From Dolichospermum flos-aquae CCAP 1403/13F (GTDB taxonomy: Bacteria; Cyanobacteriota; Cyanobacteriia; Cyanobacteriales; Nostocaceae), in the NCBI RefSeq assembly GCF_012516395.1, contig NZ_CP051206.1, forward strand, positions 2,028,501-2,092,500: DNA of 64,000 bases, given 5' to 3'. The notes below the pieces were generated by a model, which ran no database searches, had not been told where the DNA came from, and saw only the letters and a list, made by a program, of their open reading frames with translations. The position numbers and the translations under genes are program-made. Every line of letters starts with the position of its first letter. Position 1 is the stretch's first letter. Shown one piece after another: positions 42,381 to 50,989 of this stretch.

Positions 42381-42584
42381 ATGATTAAACTCGACCAGTT
42401 TTTAAAGTTTTCCGGTATCACCTCTACCGGAGGTCAAGCTAAATGGATGATTGTTGATGGTGAGGTTAAAGTTAATGGTGTAGTGGAAACGCGCAGAGGA
42501 CGAAAATTAGGAGATGATGATCAAGTAACAGTAGCAGGAAAAACTTTAAAAGTTGGGGAAATACTATCAGATACCGTTGATTAA
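42381..42584 (+). CDS. S4-domain RNA-binding protein
   Basis: A 67-residue S4 protein, MIKLDQFLKFSGITSTGGQA followed by VKVNGVVETRRGRKLGDDD and VTVAGKTLKV. It is a complete YaaA/YbcJ-type single S4 domain that binds structured RNA. Located 51 bp after narM on the same strand. Specific RNA target unknown. Confidence 0.85.
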   Translation: MIKLDQFLKFSGITSTGGQAKWMIVDGEVKVNGVVETRRGRKLGDDDQVTVAGKTLKVGEILSDTVD

Positions 42585-42817
42585 TTTCGATATCTATGAT
42601 TTTGCCCTCACTACTTTTCTGACCATAACATCCAATTATGCTAATTCTTAATTTTTATTTCCAAAAAATTAATTGCTTTAAATAACACCTTAATTTAAAA
42701 TAATAAATATTGATCAATAGGTCATTCTCTACAAGTAAATCCTCTCAAAAGGGAAATTATACCCCTACAGAACTTCTTTAATTGTGCATTGTCAACATAT
42801 ATAGAAACACATAGCTA

Positions 42818-43780
42818 ATGACTAATGTACTCTGGTTACAAGGTGGTGCTTGTTCGGGTGACACCATGTCGTTTCTAAATGCCGAAGAACCAACAGCTTG
42901 TGATTTAATTGCTGATTTCGGGATGAAAATACTTTGGCATCCTTCCTTGGGTGTAGAATTAGGTGAAAACGTCAAAACCCTTTTATGGGACTGTATTTCT
43001 GGTAAAATTCCTGTAGATATTTTGGTATTTGAAGGTAGCGTAGTTAACGCCCCTAATGGTACAGGAGAATGGAACCGGTTTGCCGACCGTCCCATGAAAG
43101 ATTGGTTAAACGATTTAGCCAAAGTTGCGAAATTTATTGTGGCTGTGGGAGACTGTGCAAGTTGGGGAGGAATTCCCGCTATGTCACCCAACCCCAGCGA
43201 CTCCAAAGGACTGCAATTTCTCAAACGGGAAGAAGGCGGTTTTTTAGGTAAAGATTTTGTCAGTCAAGCCGGCTTACCGATAATTAATATTCCTGGTTGT
43301 CCCGCACACCCCGACTGGATAACGCAGATATTAGTAGCGATCGCCACTGGTCGAATTGATGATATAGTTCTTGATGAACTGCACCGTCCCCAAACCTTCT
43401 TCAACACCTACGCCGAAACCGGTTGTACCCGCAACATTCACTTTGCATATAAAGCCACAACCACCGAATTTGGACAACGGAAAGGTTGTCTATTTTACGA
43501 CTTAGGTTGTCGTGGTCCCATGACTCATGCCTCCTGTAACCGCATTCTCTGGAATCGCGTCTCCTCCAAAACCCGCGCCGGAATGCCCTGTTTAGGCTGC
43601 ACAGAACCTGAATTTCCCTTTTTCGACCTCAAACCCGGAACAGTCTTTAAAACCCAAACCGTCATGGGAGTACCCAAAGAAATACCCCCCGGAGTCAACC
43701 ACAAAGATTACGCAGTCCTCACCGTTGTTGCCAAAAACACAGCCCCAAAATGGGCAGACGAAGACTTTTTTACAGTTTAG
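42818..43780 (+). CDS. hupS: Uptake hydrogenase small subunit HupS
   Basis: A 320-residue [NiFe] uptake hydrogenase small subunit that carries three iron-sulfur clusters and passes electrons from H2. The start MTNVLWLQGGACSGDTMSF has the proximal-cluster Cys; later VGDCASWGG, NIPGCPAHPDW, YAETGCTRN, GCLFYDLGCRGP, ASCNRILW and MPCLGCTEPEFPFF supply the remaining ligands. There is no Tat signal peptide, as in other cyanobacterial HupS. It recovers H2 made by nitrogenase in heterocysts. The 247-bp gap to hupL contains repeats. Confidence 0.96.
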   Translation: MTNVLWLQGGACSGDTMSFLNAEEPTACDLIADFGMKILWHPSLGVELGENVKTLLWDCISGKIPVDILVFEGSVVNAPNGTGEWNRFADRPMKDWLNDLAKVAKFIVAVGDCASWGGIPAMSPNPSDSKGLQFLKREEGGFLGKDFVSQAGLPIINIPGCPAHPDWITQILVAIATGRIDDIVLDELHRPQTFFNTYAETGCTRNIHFAYKATTTEFGQRKGCLFYDLGCRGPMTHASCNRILWNRVSSKTRAGMPCLGCTEPEFPFFDLKPGTVFKTQTVMGVPKEIPPGVNHKDYAVLTVVAKNTAPKWADEDFFTV

Positions 43781-43956
43781 TCATTGGTCAGTAAGTAGGT
43801 TAGCATTAAAAATCGTCCTTATGGCAAGGTAAGAGGCAATAGGCAATAGTGAAGAGGGTTTGGGGGATTTTACTTTTCTTTACACAGATTGGTTCTATTG
43901 TGTTCACCCACTTAGTCATTAGTCAGTGGTTAAGAGAATTATTGCCACAATTATAT

Positions 43957-44002
43957 TCTTTGCGCCTTTGCCCCTTTGCGTCTTTGCGCGAAACAAAAAT
44001 TC
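43957..44002. repeat. CTTTGCG heptamer tract before hupL
   Basis: Tandem TTTGCGCCTTTGCCCCTTTGC heptamers end in GCGCGAAACAAAAATTCTA. The same tract with the same tail precedes hypD (19425-19471). Heptameric repeats in the hupS-hupL spacer are known from Nostoc, where a hairpin is thought to stabilise or uncouple the hupSL message. Confidence 0.75.
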
Positions 44003-44027
44003 TAATGACAACTAACAAAGGACAAAT

Positions 44028-44612
44028 ATGCCAATTCAAACCTTAGATATTTCACCTGTCGGTAGAGTCGAGGGTGATTTAGATGTGCGTGTCGAAATCG
44101 AAAATGGATATGTGACAAACGCTTGGACTCATGCCGAACTTTTTCGCGGGTTTGAAATAATTTTACGCGGTAAAGATCCTCAAGCGGGGTTAATTGTTAC
44201 TCCTAGAATTTGTGGAATTTGTGGCGGTTCTCACCTCAGTTCTGCATCTTGGGCTTTAGATACAGCTTGGGGAACAGAAGTTCCCAGAAATGCTATTTTA
44301 GCCAGAAACTTAGGGCAAATTGTCGAAACAATCCAAAGTATTCCTCGCTACTTTTATGGCTTATTTGCCATTGATTTAACTAATAAAAATTATCGCCGGA
44401 GTCACTTTTATGATGAGGCTTGTCGGCGCTTTGCTGCCTTCACAGGTAAATCTTATGAAATCGGCATTACAATTTCTAGTAAACCGGTAGAAATCTACGC
44501 TTTATTAGGTGGACAATGGCCGCACAGCAGTTATATGGAAATAAATTGGGGAATTGCTGATATAGTCAGGATTTCTGAGGATAGGTCTGATTATTCCCTG
44601 GCTTTTCCTTAA
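44028..44612 (+). CDS. hupL: Uptake hydrogenase large subunit HupL, N-terminal part (interrupted gene)
   Basis: The frame reads as HupL for 170 residues (44028-44537): TLDISPVGRVEGDLDVRVEI, RICGICGGSHLSSASW with two nickel-site Cys, and QWPHSSYM. Then it enters foreign sequence (EINWGIADIVRISED) and stops at 44612. A full HupL has over 500 residues, so about two thirds, including the C-terminal nickel ligands, is missing. The break falls at the 16-bp hupL element core (44523-44538). The gene is therefore inactive in vegetative cells and would be restored by excision in heterocysts. AAAGGACAAAT gives the ribosome binding site. Confidence 0.93.
   Translation: MPIQTLDISPVGRVEGDLDVRVEIENGYVTNAWTHAELFRGFEIILRGKDPQAGLIVTPRICGICGGSHLSSASWALDTAWGTEVPRNAILARNLGQIVETIQSIPRYFYGLFAIDLTNKNYRRSHFYDEACRRFAAFTGKSYEIGITISSKPVEIYALLGGQWPHSSYMEINWGIADIVRISEDRSDYSLAFP
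44523..44538 (+). other. hupL element recombination core (left attachment site)
   Basis: The sequence CACAGCAGTTATATGG is identical, as I recall it, to the 16-bp direct repeat bounding the hupL element of Anabaena PCC 7120, where XisC recombines the two copies. In frame it encodes HSSYM. Its second copy is not seen anywhere else in the window, so the right boundary must lie beyond 64000. Confidence 0.85.
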
Positions 44613-44846
44613 ATTAGGCAATAAAACCACCCCAGCCATATCATAAGTCTATTTATTTTTATCTACTAACAGTTATTTGGTGTTTTCAAATATTACCTAA
44701 TTTTTCCCTAACTCTAGATTAGCGATGCCTTCAGCGCACTGGAAGCAATTCCTAGGTCGTGCTTCGCTATCACATAACTGTGGTAAATTTTTAGTACGCA
44801 AAGAATAATCTAATGCACCCATCCTCTTTTAATCTTCTTACCCATT
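44613..44846. other. Intergenic region inside the element
   Basis: No ORF. It contains a degraded microrepeat of the HIP1-insert type near 44725-44775 (AGCAATTCCTAGGTCGTGCTTCGCTATCACA). Otherwise AT-rich. Confidence 0.4.
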
Positions 44847-45257
44847 ATGAATTTCAAACGATGGCAGGAACTCAAGCAAATCCTCACTGAAGACAAAGAC
44901 TTGTCTAACATCTGGACATATTACATGGATCATTTTGCAGATCATCCCGAATTCATCAACTTGGGTCAACGTGTCCAGAATCAATATATAGATGCAGTTG
45001 TCAAAACAACCTGTCAACAACTATTTGGTCAAAACGTCAAAATTACCAACTCTCTCCTTATCCATATTCCCCGACATCAATTTTTCCATGGCCCATTCCA
45101 AGCCAGCGGACGAATAGGTGGTGTGATTTTCTTTGAGGATATCAAAGTCGGCTTAATGGGTATTTCCGCACAGTTTCCCCCAACCAGTGAGGTGAAATAT
45201 TCCCGGTTTACCGAAGTAATGGATCTATCACCACCAACAGGTCATGATTTAAATTGA
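44847..45257 (+). CDS. Hypothetical protein, 136 aa
   Basis: A soluble protein starting MNFKRWQELKQILTEDKDLS, with HIPRHQFFHGPFQASGRIGG in the middle and a predicted alpha+beta fold. No family is recognised. It is the first gene inside the element and is followed 142 bp later by the AAA-ATPase gene. Related proteins may exist in other filamentous cyanobacteria; I cannot name one. Confidence 0.6.
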   Translation: MNFKRWQELKQILTEDKDLSNIWTYYMDHFADHPEFINLGQRVQNQYIDAVVKTTCQQLFGQNVKITNSLLIHIPRHQFFHGPFQASGRIGGVIFFEDIKVGLMGISAQFPPTSEVKYSRFTEVMDLSPPTGHDLN

Positions 45258-45398
45258 AGGGATATAGCATTTCCTAATCTAAATGATGCACAAAATTATC
45301 TGTGTTCATCTGCGTTTATCTGCGTTTGATTCTGACTTCCCTGCCATCCTTAACCCCAAAATCGTCTAAACTTAAAGAGTTCACCAACTGCCAAAATC

Positions 45399-46958
45399 AT
45401 GATGTCTCGCTGGTTTAATATTGCAGGTCCATGTAACCCCGAAAAAAACTATACCATCTCAGCTACAATTCGTCTCCCTGATTTATCGTTACTGATTGAA
45501 CAAGAAAGTTATTTTGTCCTTCATGCACCACGACAAACAGGGAAAACCACCGCAATGTTAGCCCTAGCACAGCAACTTACCGCCACCGGAAATTATACCG
45601 CAGTCATGGTATCAGTGGAAGTAGGAAGTGCATTTAATCATGACCCCGGTGCGGCAGAATTGGCGATTTTGGGAACTTGGTATGATACAATTTCTATCCG
45701 TTTACCTAAAGAATTACAACCACCTGCTAAACAATGGCAACAGGAAGAACCAGGAAATAGAATTAAGGCTTTTTTAAGAGGTTGGGCAAAAGTTTTAACC
45801 CGCCCTTTAGTATTGTTTATAGATGAAATTGATTCTTTGCAAGATCAAACATTAATTTCAGTTTTACGACAATTAAGAGATGGTTTTCCCAATCGTCCAG
45901 AAAATTTTCCCTCATCTGTAGGATTAATTGGTTTAAGAGATGTACGAGATTATAAAGTCGCATCTGGTGGTAGTGAACGACTCAATACATCCAGTCCTTT
46001 TAATATTAAAGTTGCTTCTATAACTATGCGAAATTTTAATATTGAAGAAGTGGGAGAACTATATCAACAACATACAGCAGCAACAGGACAAATTTTCACT
46101 CCTGAAGCTACAGCAACAGCCTTTGATTTAACCCAAGGACAACCTTGGTTAGTGAATGCTTTGGCTAAAGAAGTTGTAGAAAAAATGGTTAAAGATAGAA
46201 ATATTGCTATTACAAAAGAACACATTTTAAAAGCAAAAGAAATATTAATTACTCGTCAAGATACTCATTTAGATAGTTTAGCTGAACGGTTACGAGAACC
46301 CAGGATAAAAGCAATTATTGAACCAATGTTAGCAGGTTTAGAATTAGGAGATATACCCAATGATGATATTCAATTTGTGATGGATTTGGGATTATGTAAA
46401 ATGCACCCCTACGGAGGTTTAACTATTGCTAATCCCATTTATCGGGAAGTGTTACCCAGAGTATTAACAGTGACACCAATGGCTTCTTTACCAATGATTG
46501 CACCGACTTGGTTAACACCGGAAGGGGAGTTAAATATAGACGCTTTATTAACAGCATTTCTCAAGTTTTGGCGACAACATGGAGAACCATTATTAGGTAG
46601 TACGGGATATCATGAAATTGCACCGCATATTGTATTAATGGCTTTTTTACATCGTGTTATTAATGGTGGGGGAATCTTAGAAAGGGAATATGCCATTGGT
46701 AGTGACAGAATGGATTTATGTCTGCGTTATAAAGATGTAACGTTAGGTATTGAGTTAAAGGTATGGCGAGAAAAAAAGCGTGACCCCCAAACTGATGGGA
46801 TTGAACAATTAGAGTCTTATTTAGGGCGTTTGGGGTTGGATTTTGGTTGGTTATTTGTGTTTGATAGGCGGAAAAATGCCCTACCAATGGAAGAACGTTT
46901 ATCAACTGAGGTTGTGGTGACAGAAAATCAACGTCGGATTACTGTGATTCGGGCTTGA
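45399..46958 (+). CDS. AAA-like ATPase fused to a PD-(D/E)xK nuclease domain
   Basis: 519 residues. The N-terminal ATPase has Walker A APRQTGKTTAML near residue 48 and Walker B PLVLFIDEIDSL near 141, then a sensor region and a winged-helix-like part (residues 260-350). The C-terminal 100 residues contain GSDRMDLCLRYKDVTLGIEL-KVW, where D, E and K fit a PD-(D/E)xK nuclease core, followed by EQLESYLGRLGLDFGWLFVF. This is the layout of a common cyanobacterial AAA family of unknown role. A defence or mobile-element function fits the setting. Second Met is an alternative start. Confidence 0.75.
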   Translation: MMSRWFNIAGPCNPEKNYTISATIRLPDLSLLIEQESYFVLHAPRQTGKTTAMLALAQQLTATGNYTAVMVSVEVGSAFNHDPGAAELAILGTWYDTISIRLPKELQPPAKQWQQEEPGNRIKAFLRGWAKVLTRPLVLFIDEIDSLQDQTLISVLRQLRDGFPNRPENFPSSVGLIGLRDVRDYKVASGGSERLNTSSPFNIKVASITMRNFNIEEVGELYQQHTAATGQIFTPEATATAFDLTQGQPWLVNALAKEVVEKMVKDRNIAITKEHILKAKEILITRQDTHLDSLAERLREPRIKAIIEPMLAGLELGDIPNDDIQFVMDLGLCKMHPYGGLTIANPIYREVLPRVLTVTPMASLPMIAPTWLTPEGELNIDALLTAFLKFWRQHGEPLLGSTGYHEIAPHIVLMAFLHRVINGGGILEREYAIGSDRMDLCLRYKDVTLGIELKVWREKKRDPQTDGIEQLESYLGRLGLDFGWLFVFDRRKNALPMEERLSTEVVVTENQRRITVIRA

Positions 46959-46969
46959 GTATAAATATT

Positions 46970-47109
46970 TTTTGTCTCACGCAGAGACGCAGAGACGCAG
47001 AGAAGAGAACGCAAAGAAAGAATTTTGCAGAACTGCTTGCAGCAGCTTGCGCGAATCGCTTTTCTCAAAGATGTTTAATAGTGACGTTAAACGGTTAAGA
47101 GATGGGAAT
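46970..47109. repeat. ACGCAGAG heptamer tract and HIP1-insert microrepeat
   Basis: Tandem CACGCAGAGACGCAGAGACGCAGAG (46980-47004) is followed by a degraded GAACTGCTTGCAGCAGCTTGCGCGAATCGC microrepeat (47030-47060) and the phrase CTCAAAGATGTTTAA seen in other repeat clusters. Between convergent genes. Confidence 0.55.
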
Positions 47110-47457
47110 TTAAACTAGAACTCGTGCCATTTCCCTAATTCGATTTGCCCAGGTTTGAGACAAGGTGGAAATTTCCAGACGACTAGAATCACTTGCCCAA
47201 ATTGACAACCAATGAATATGCCATCGAGATAATTGACGTTGCATTTGAGCTAATTTAAAGGCATTATCTACATCTAAATCAATGGCTGTCAATTCTAAAA
47301 ACACTTTACTTTCTCTAATAATCTCAAGTACCGCTTCTCCATTAAATTCATTTAAACTGAGAGATGCCATTTGCAGAAAGTTCTGTGCTAATCTTTCCAG
47401 ACGTACAGAAAGACGCTCACAACGAAAGGTAATTTGTTCTACAGTCCAGTTATTCAT
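47110..47457 (-). CDS. Hypothetical protein paired with DUF5674 protein
   Basis: A 115-residue helical protein (MNNWTVEQITFRCERLSVRL). No family recognised. Its start overlaps the stop of the DUF5674-like gene by 4 bp (47454-47457), so they form a coupled pair of TA style. It carries many Trp and Arg residues in helices (QRQLSRWHIHWLSIWASDSS). A regulator or toxin role is only inferred from the arrangement. Confidence 0.55.
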   Translation of the reverse strand: MNNWTVEQITFRCERLSVRLERLAQNFLQMASLSLNEFNGEAVLEIIRESKVFLELTAIDLDVDNAFKLAQMQRQLSRWHIHWLSIWASDSSRLEISTLSQTWANRIREMARVLV

Positions 47458-47789
47458 AAACCTCCTAATAATTTGTGGATGATTTGTTTGACTTGTTCAC
47501 GAATTGTCGGATCTAAAATTTCCATTGATCTATTTTGACGTGGCCGGAGATTTACCATTGATTCATAGAAAATTTCTTGAGAAATAGGATTCCAACTCGC
47601 GCCCCAAATATCCTGCTGTTGACTTCTATTCTCCAGTAAAATAGTTTCGCAGTCAGAGTGCATTTCACCTCCACCTGCTAAAATTTGATGGCGTATATCT
47701 ACGGCTGTTTTAATATAGAAACGATTGGCTTGAAGCATCTCGTTGATTTGGATAGGTGTTGCAGGTTCTTGTAAAATATGAATTATCAA
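47454..47789 (-). CDS. DUF5674 family protein
   Basis: 111 residues with a TTG start (reads M-IIHILQEPATPIQINEML). The opening (ILQEPATPIQINEMLQ) and IRHQILAGGGEMHSDCE are typical of DUF5674, small proteins often found beside toxin-antitoxin-like genes. The family role is unknown. No upstream ATG exists before an in-frame stop, so TTG is preferred. Coupled to the 115-residue gene downstream. Confidence 0.7.
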   Translation of the reverse strand: MIIHILQEPATPIQINEMLQANRFYIKTAVDIRHQILAGGGEMHSDCETILLENRSQQQDIWGASWNPISQEIFYESMVNLRPRQNRSMEILDPTIREQVKQIIHKLLGGL

Positions 47790-47895
47790 GGGTAAAATAC
47801 GAGTCCATTTATTAAATCATTCTCTCATATTACCTTAAATGATATTAATGTGATCCTATTTCAATCCCTTGATAATCTAAGCTAAGATTCTCTAC

Positions 47896-49035
47896 TTAAT
47901 AGCGATAAGGAGTATCGAGCCATTTAAGCCCATTGAAAGCGAAATCGCTCATCCTCTCAATGACCGATAAGACAGGAGTTTCTACCAAACATCTATGGAT
48001 TAGATGAAATGCCATCACGCCAAGATAAACTACCAAACTTCCGACCAAAAAATAATGATAATAATCTTTGATTCGGCTTGAAATCCAGAAATTCACAACA
48101 TAAAAGATTGAGGCTTGAAGTGAAATAACAAACAAAAATCGTAGTGTGTCCCTAGAGGCTTTCAGGGTAATTCTTCTAATGTTGAACGGTATCTTAAAGG
48201 TGGATGAATTCAAAAAGCTTTTCAGTGTATTTAAAACTATAATATCTCCTTGAATTATCATCTTTTCAAACCATAATTTCACCAATTTTTTATCAACAGA
48301 AAATGATAGAATGTTAGTTCTACGCCGTACCTTTGTTTGCAATTTTTCTTGTAATTTTTTATTAAAATTATAAGAATTAATATCAAGCCTTGAAGATTCT
48401 ATATTTAAAAAATCAAGAATATCAGAAAAACTCAATTTTTGATATTGTTTTCGTAAGATTTCTTCAATTTCACTTGATGAGCTACTGTTAATTGTTTTTA
48501 TTCTTTCTAATTGTCTTTTAATTTCTTCTTTAAATTCTTCTTGTCCCAATGAGAATAATGAACTTGTTATATATCTGGATCTGTTCGATGAATATTCATT
48601 TAGTAATTCTTCTTCGATTTTTGTTGGTGATTTTTCGTATATTTTTCCTACCATTTCTAATTGTATTTCTATTCTTTCTTGGGAAAGAATAGAAGGCATA
48701 TATAATAATTCATTACTACTATTTCTATTCCTGATTCTTGAAATAAGTTGGTCAAATGAAGAAATGGATAAAATACTTAACTCTTTTTCTTTGATAATTG
48801 ATAGATTATATTCGTGTCGTAAAGACTTTAACTCTTGATGTATTTCAAAGTCTGCTGTTTGCAAGTCTTTATATTGTTTGTTCAATTCTTGAATACGCTC
48901 TTTAGTCCAATATTCTCTAATTTTTAATTCTTTATTATATTTTTGCTGATAATCGTACTGGATAATCCCCCAAGCTACGCACCATAAAAGCAGGAATGCC
49001 GAGGGAATTAATCCATTAGCTGTCTCGACTGGCAA
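47896..49035 (-). CDS. Membrane protein with coiled-coil regions, possibly 5'-frameshifted
   Basis: 379 residues from a TTG at 49035. The open frame continues upstream without ATG to about 49184 and encodes another hydrophobic segment (VALVIPLLLFVNPKFRELTP), so the true protein is probably longer. Membrane helices lie near residues 10-27, 300-320 and 330-350; residues 35-90 are coiled coil (KERIQELNKQYKDLQTADFE), and 100-270 helical, Ser/Ile/Lys rich. At about 49183 the frame shifts into a segment reading LEVEKWKLLGSKN. This suggests an old frameshift. No family recognised. Confidence 0.5.
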   Translation of the reverse strand: MPVETANGLIPSAFLLLWCVAWGIIQYDYQQKYNKELKIREYWTKERIQELNKQYKDLQTADFEIHQELKSLRHEYNLSIIKEKELSILSISSFDQLISRIRNRNSSNELLYMPSILSQERIEIQLEMVGKIYEKSPTKIEEELLNEYSSNRSRYITSSLFSLGQEEFKEEIKRQLERIKTINSSSSSEIEEILRKQYQKLSFSDILDFLNIESSRLDINSYNFNKKLQEKLQTKVRRRTNILSFSVDKKLVKLWFEKMIIQGDIIVLNTLKSFLNSSTFKIPFNIRRITLKASRDTLRFLFVISLQASIFYVVNFWISSRIKDYYHYFLVGSLVVYLGVMAFHLIHRCLVETPVLSVIERMSDFAFNGLKWLDTPYRY

Positions 49036-49165
49036 TAGATCGAGGAAATACCCGCCTCCGAGCGCAACGAGACTGGCAATAGTAATTTCAGTGGGTGTTA
49101 ACTCTCGAAATTTAGGATTTACGAACAGTAGTAAGGGGATAACTAAAGCGACTCTGATAATTTGT

Positions 49166-49245
49166 AGTCCTCTAAATTTTTACTTCCCAACAATTTCCAC
49201 TTTTCCACCTCCAAATTCAACCTTTCATGGAATCGCTGTTTTTAG
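49166..49245 (-). pseudogene. Frameshifted N-terminal remnant of the membrane protein
   Basis: The minus strand reads RFHERLNLEVEKWKLLGSKN before losing frame with the downstream gene. A similar reading (LENERLRLEVEKLKFLESKN) occurs at 62541-62640. Both look like pieces of one Leu/Glu/Lys-rich family decayed inside this element. Confidence 0.4.
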
Positions 49246-49290
49246 TGATGTGGGGCGATGCGATCGCCATTAACATTTCTCTTCCCCTCA

Positions 49291-49418
49291 CTACGCCGAA
49301 ATTTTCTCAACTAAAACCTGATTTATAATTTGCTGCTTCAACGAATCCGCCGCAACTGAAGCAATAATTTCCCAATCTTCTTGAGTCAAGATTACCCAAG
49401 CAGTTCGCGCAAAACCTG
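49291..49418 (-). pseudogene. C-terminal gene fragment ending KISA
   Basis: The minus strand encodes ARTAWVILTQEDWEII and ASVAADSLKQQIINQVLVEK-ISA to a TAG at 49291, with no start. A parallel fragment (DSLKQGIMNQVITYKISAY) lies at 51387-51470. They are tails of the same lost gene family. Confidence 0.45.
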
Positions 49419-49422
49419 ATGA

Positions 49423-49584
49423 TTAGAAATAAAGTATTCACTAGAATCTAATATTGATGAAAATATCGAAAAAAATTGGAACACAGAAGCTAAAAAATGC
49501 CGGAATGAAATACGGAATCATACCGTTGAACCAATTTCTGGAGAAATAGCTTTAACTCAAATCAGACAAATTTTAGAAAAATGA
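49423..49584 (+). pseudogene. Addiction-module antitoxin fragment
   Basis: The plus frame, stop to stop, has 53 codons without a start and ends NWNTEAKKCRNEIRNHTV / EPISGEIALTQIRQILEK. This resembles the C-terminal half of addiction module component proteins (Trp-Glu-Ala-rich helix, then a xxGE...IR end). The N-terminus is gone and no toxin follows. Confidence 0.45.
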
Positions 49585-49648
49585 ACATTGAATTTTGCTC
49601 AATGCAAGATAATATAGAAACAGAGTCTTATAAAAAATAAAAAATATC

Positions 49649-49933
49649 ATGCAAGCATACAAACTCAAAGGAAAAATTGATCAATCTGGTAACTTGCTGA
49701 TTACCGAACCCGTGAACTTACCCCCCGGAAATGTGGAAGTAATAGTCTGGCCAGCTACGGATATCCTTGATAATACCACAGCCCTAACCAGTGAACCAGT
49801 GCCAGAAACACCCAGAAGACAAAGTAAAATCAAGGCTTTGCAAAACTGGTTTGAAAAAACCCAACCAGCACCTCCTGATTTTGATCCAGATCAAGCTAAA
49901 TGGGAATATTTAAAGGAGAAACATAACCTGTGA
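49649..49933 (+). CDS. Antitoxin of a PIN-domain module
   Basis: A 94-residue protein with an AbrB/PemI-like N-terminal strand (MQAYKLKGKIDQSGNLLITE) and a disordered, Pro-rich C-terminal toxin-wrapping tail (WFEKTQPAPPDFDPDQAKW). The start of the toxin gene overlaps its stop (GTGA). Together a type II toxin-antitoxin pair. Confidence 0.8.
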   Translation: MQAYKLKGKIDQSGNLLITEPVNLPPGNVEVIVWPATDILDNTTALTSEPVPETPRRQSKIKALQNWFEKTQPAPPDFDPDQAKWEYLKEKHNL

Positions 49934-50349
49934 AAGTCTTGCTTGATACCAACATAATTATAGATATTGCCCTAGAACGACAGCCTTATGTCACTAATAG
50001 CGAAACAGTTTTAGCATTTGTTGAAAAAAGGCAAATAGAAGGCTACATTTCAGCGTCAACTATTAGTGACCTTTACTATATTATCCGTAAACAAAAAGGT
50101 CGAAATTTAACTATTGAATTTTTGCAGGAAATACTTACCTTCTGTCAAATTGCTACGGTAAATCAGACTGTAATTACAATGGCTTTCACAACCAATTTTA
50201 AGGATTTTGAAGATGCTATTCAATACTCCACTGCGGTAGTCAATCAATTAGATGGGATTATTACCCGTAATCCTCAAGATTTCCCTGTCGTGACACCGCG
50301 AATTATCACTCCTGAACAATTAATTGAGGAACTAACAAACTCTTTATAA
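49930..50349 (+). CDS. PIN-domain toxin (VapC-like)
   Basis: 139 residues with a GTG start overlapping the antitoxin stop. PIN residues: D6 in KVLLDTNIIIDIALER, E near 45 in the SASTISDLYYIIRK region, and DFEDAIQYSTA with D and E near 95, then DGIITRNPQDF. It is a predicted Mg-dependent RNase. Complete and apparently intact. Confidence 0.88.
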   Translation: MKVLLDTNIIIDIALERQPYVTNSETVLAFVEKRQIEGYISASTISDLYYIIRKQKGRNLTIEFLQEILTFCQIATVNQTVITMAFTTNFKDFEDAIQYSTAVVNQLDGIITRNPQDFPVVTPRIITPEQLIEELTNSL

Positions 50350-50407
50350 AATTATGATTGTAGAATTATCTTTAACTTCTTTGAGGATGAGGAATTATTA
50401 CAAATAG

Positions 50408-50989
50408 TTATGTAATTTTTATCCCTCCTCGAAATTCTCGCAGCGCTTGAGCATGATTTTCCATATTAATACAACCCATCAATAAATCTACATCTAAATT
50501 CGGTAAAAGTTGCGACTTACTAACATCTTCATACCCATCATTTCCTAAACTATAAAACAATAATTTATCATTCATCCAAAACCAAACTTCAGGAATCTGT
50601 AACCGTTTATATGCTTCCAGTTTATTAATTCCTTCACTACTAACAACCACCTCAATCACTAAATCAGGTTGTTTTCTATTTGCTCCCAATTCATAGGATT
50701 TATCACCTTCTTTTTTAACCTTTTCAAATTCATTTTCTAGAGTAACAGAACCAGTAGGAGTAAAATCTAATTCCAAAAATTCTAAATAAATTTCTAGTAA
50801 AGCCCCAATACGTTCTTTGATAGTTTCGTGTTTTTTCTCTGGCATTTTCCGAATCTCCAAGACTCCATCTAAAAAGGATAACCTTAACCCTGGGCGATCA
50901 ATTAGCTGTTCAACAGCTTTAAATTCTCTCCAGGTTAAGTCACTAATTAAAATTGGTTCTGATTCTCGTTCAATGAGTGTAGTTATCAT
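50408..50989 (-). CDS. Uma2 family endonuclease-like protein
   Basis: 193 residues. The family pattern is clear: LTWREFKAVEQLIDRPGLRLSFLDG near the start, KKHETIKERIGALLE, RKQPDLVIEVVVSSEGINKLEAYKRLQIPEVWFW with the PD and ExV catalytic positions of a PD-(D/E)xK fold, and LYSLGNDGYE. Uma2 proteins are very abundant in cyanobacteria, with unclear function (predicted nucleases). It is not paired with an antitoxin. Confidence 0.88.
   Translation of the reverse strand: MITTLIERESEPILISDLTWREFKAVEQLIDRPGLRLSFLDGVLEIRKMPEKKHETIKERIGALLEIYLEFLELDFTPTGSVTLENEFEKVKKEGDKSYELGANRKQPDLVIEVVVSSEGINKLEAYKRLQIPEVWFWMNDKLLFYSLGNDGYEDVSKSQLLPNLDVDLLMGCINMENHAQALREFRGGIKIT

Noticed and set aside
42585-42817. 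NtcA binding site upstream of hupS
   Set aside because: No convincing GTA-N8-TAC could be found in the 233-bp gap by eye, so none is claimed.
42778-43224. Antisense ORF over hupS
   Set aside because: It is the complement of strongly conserved HupS coding sequence; the amino-acid reading is low in plausibility.
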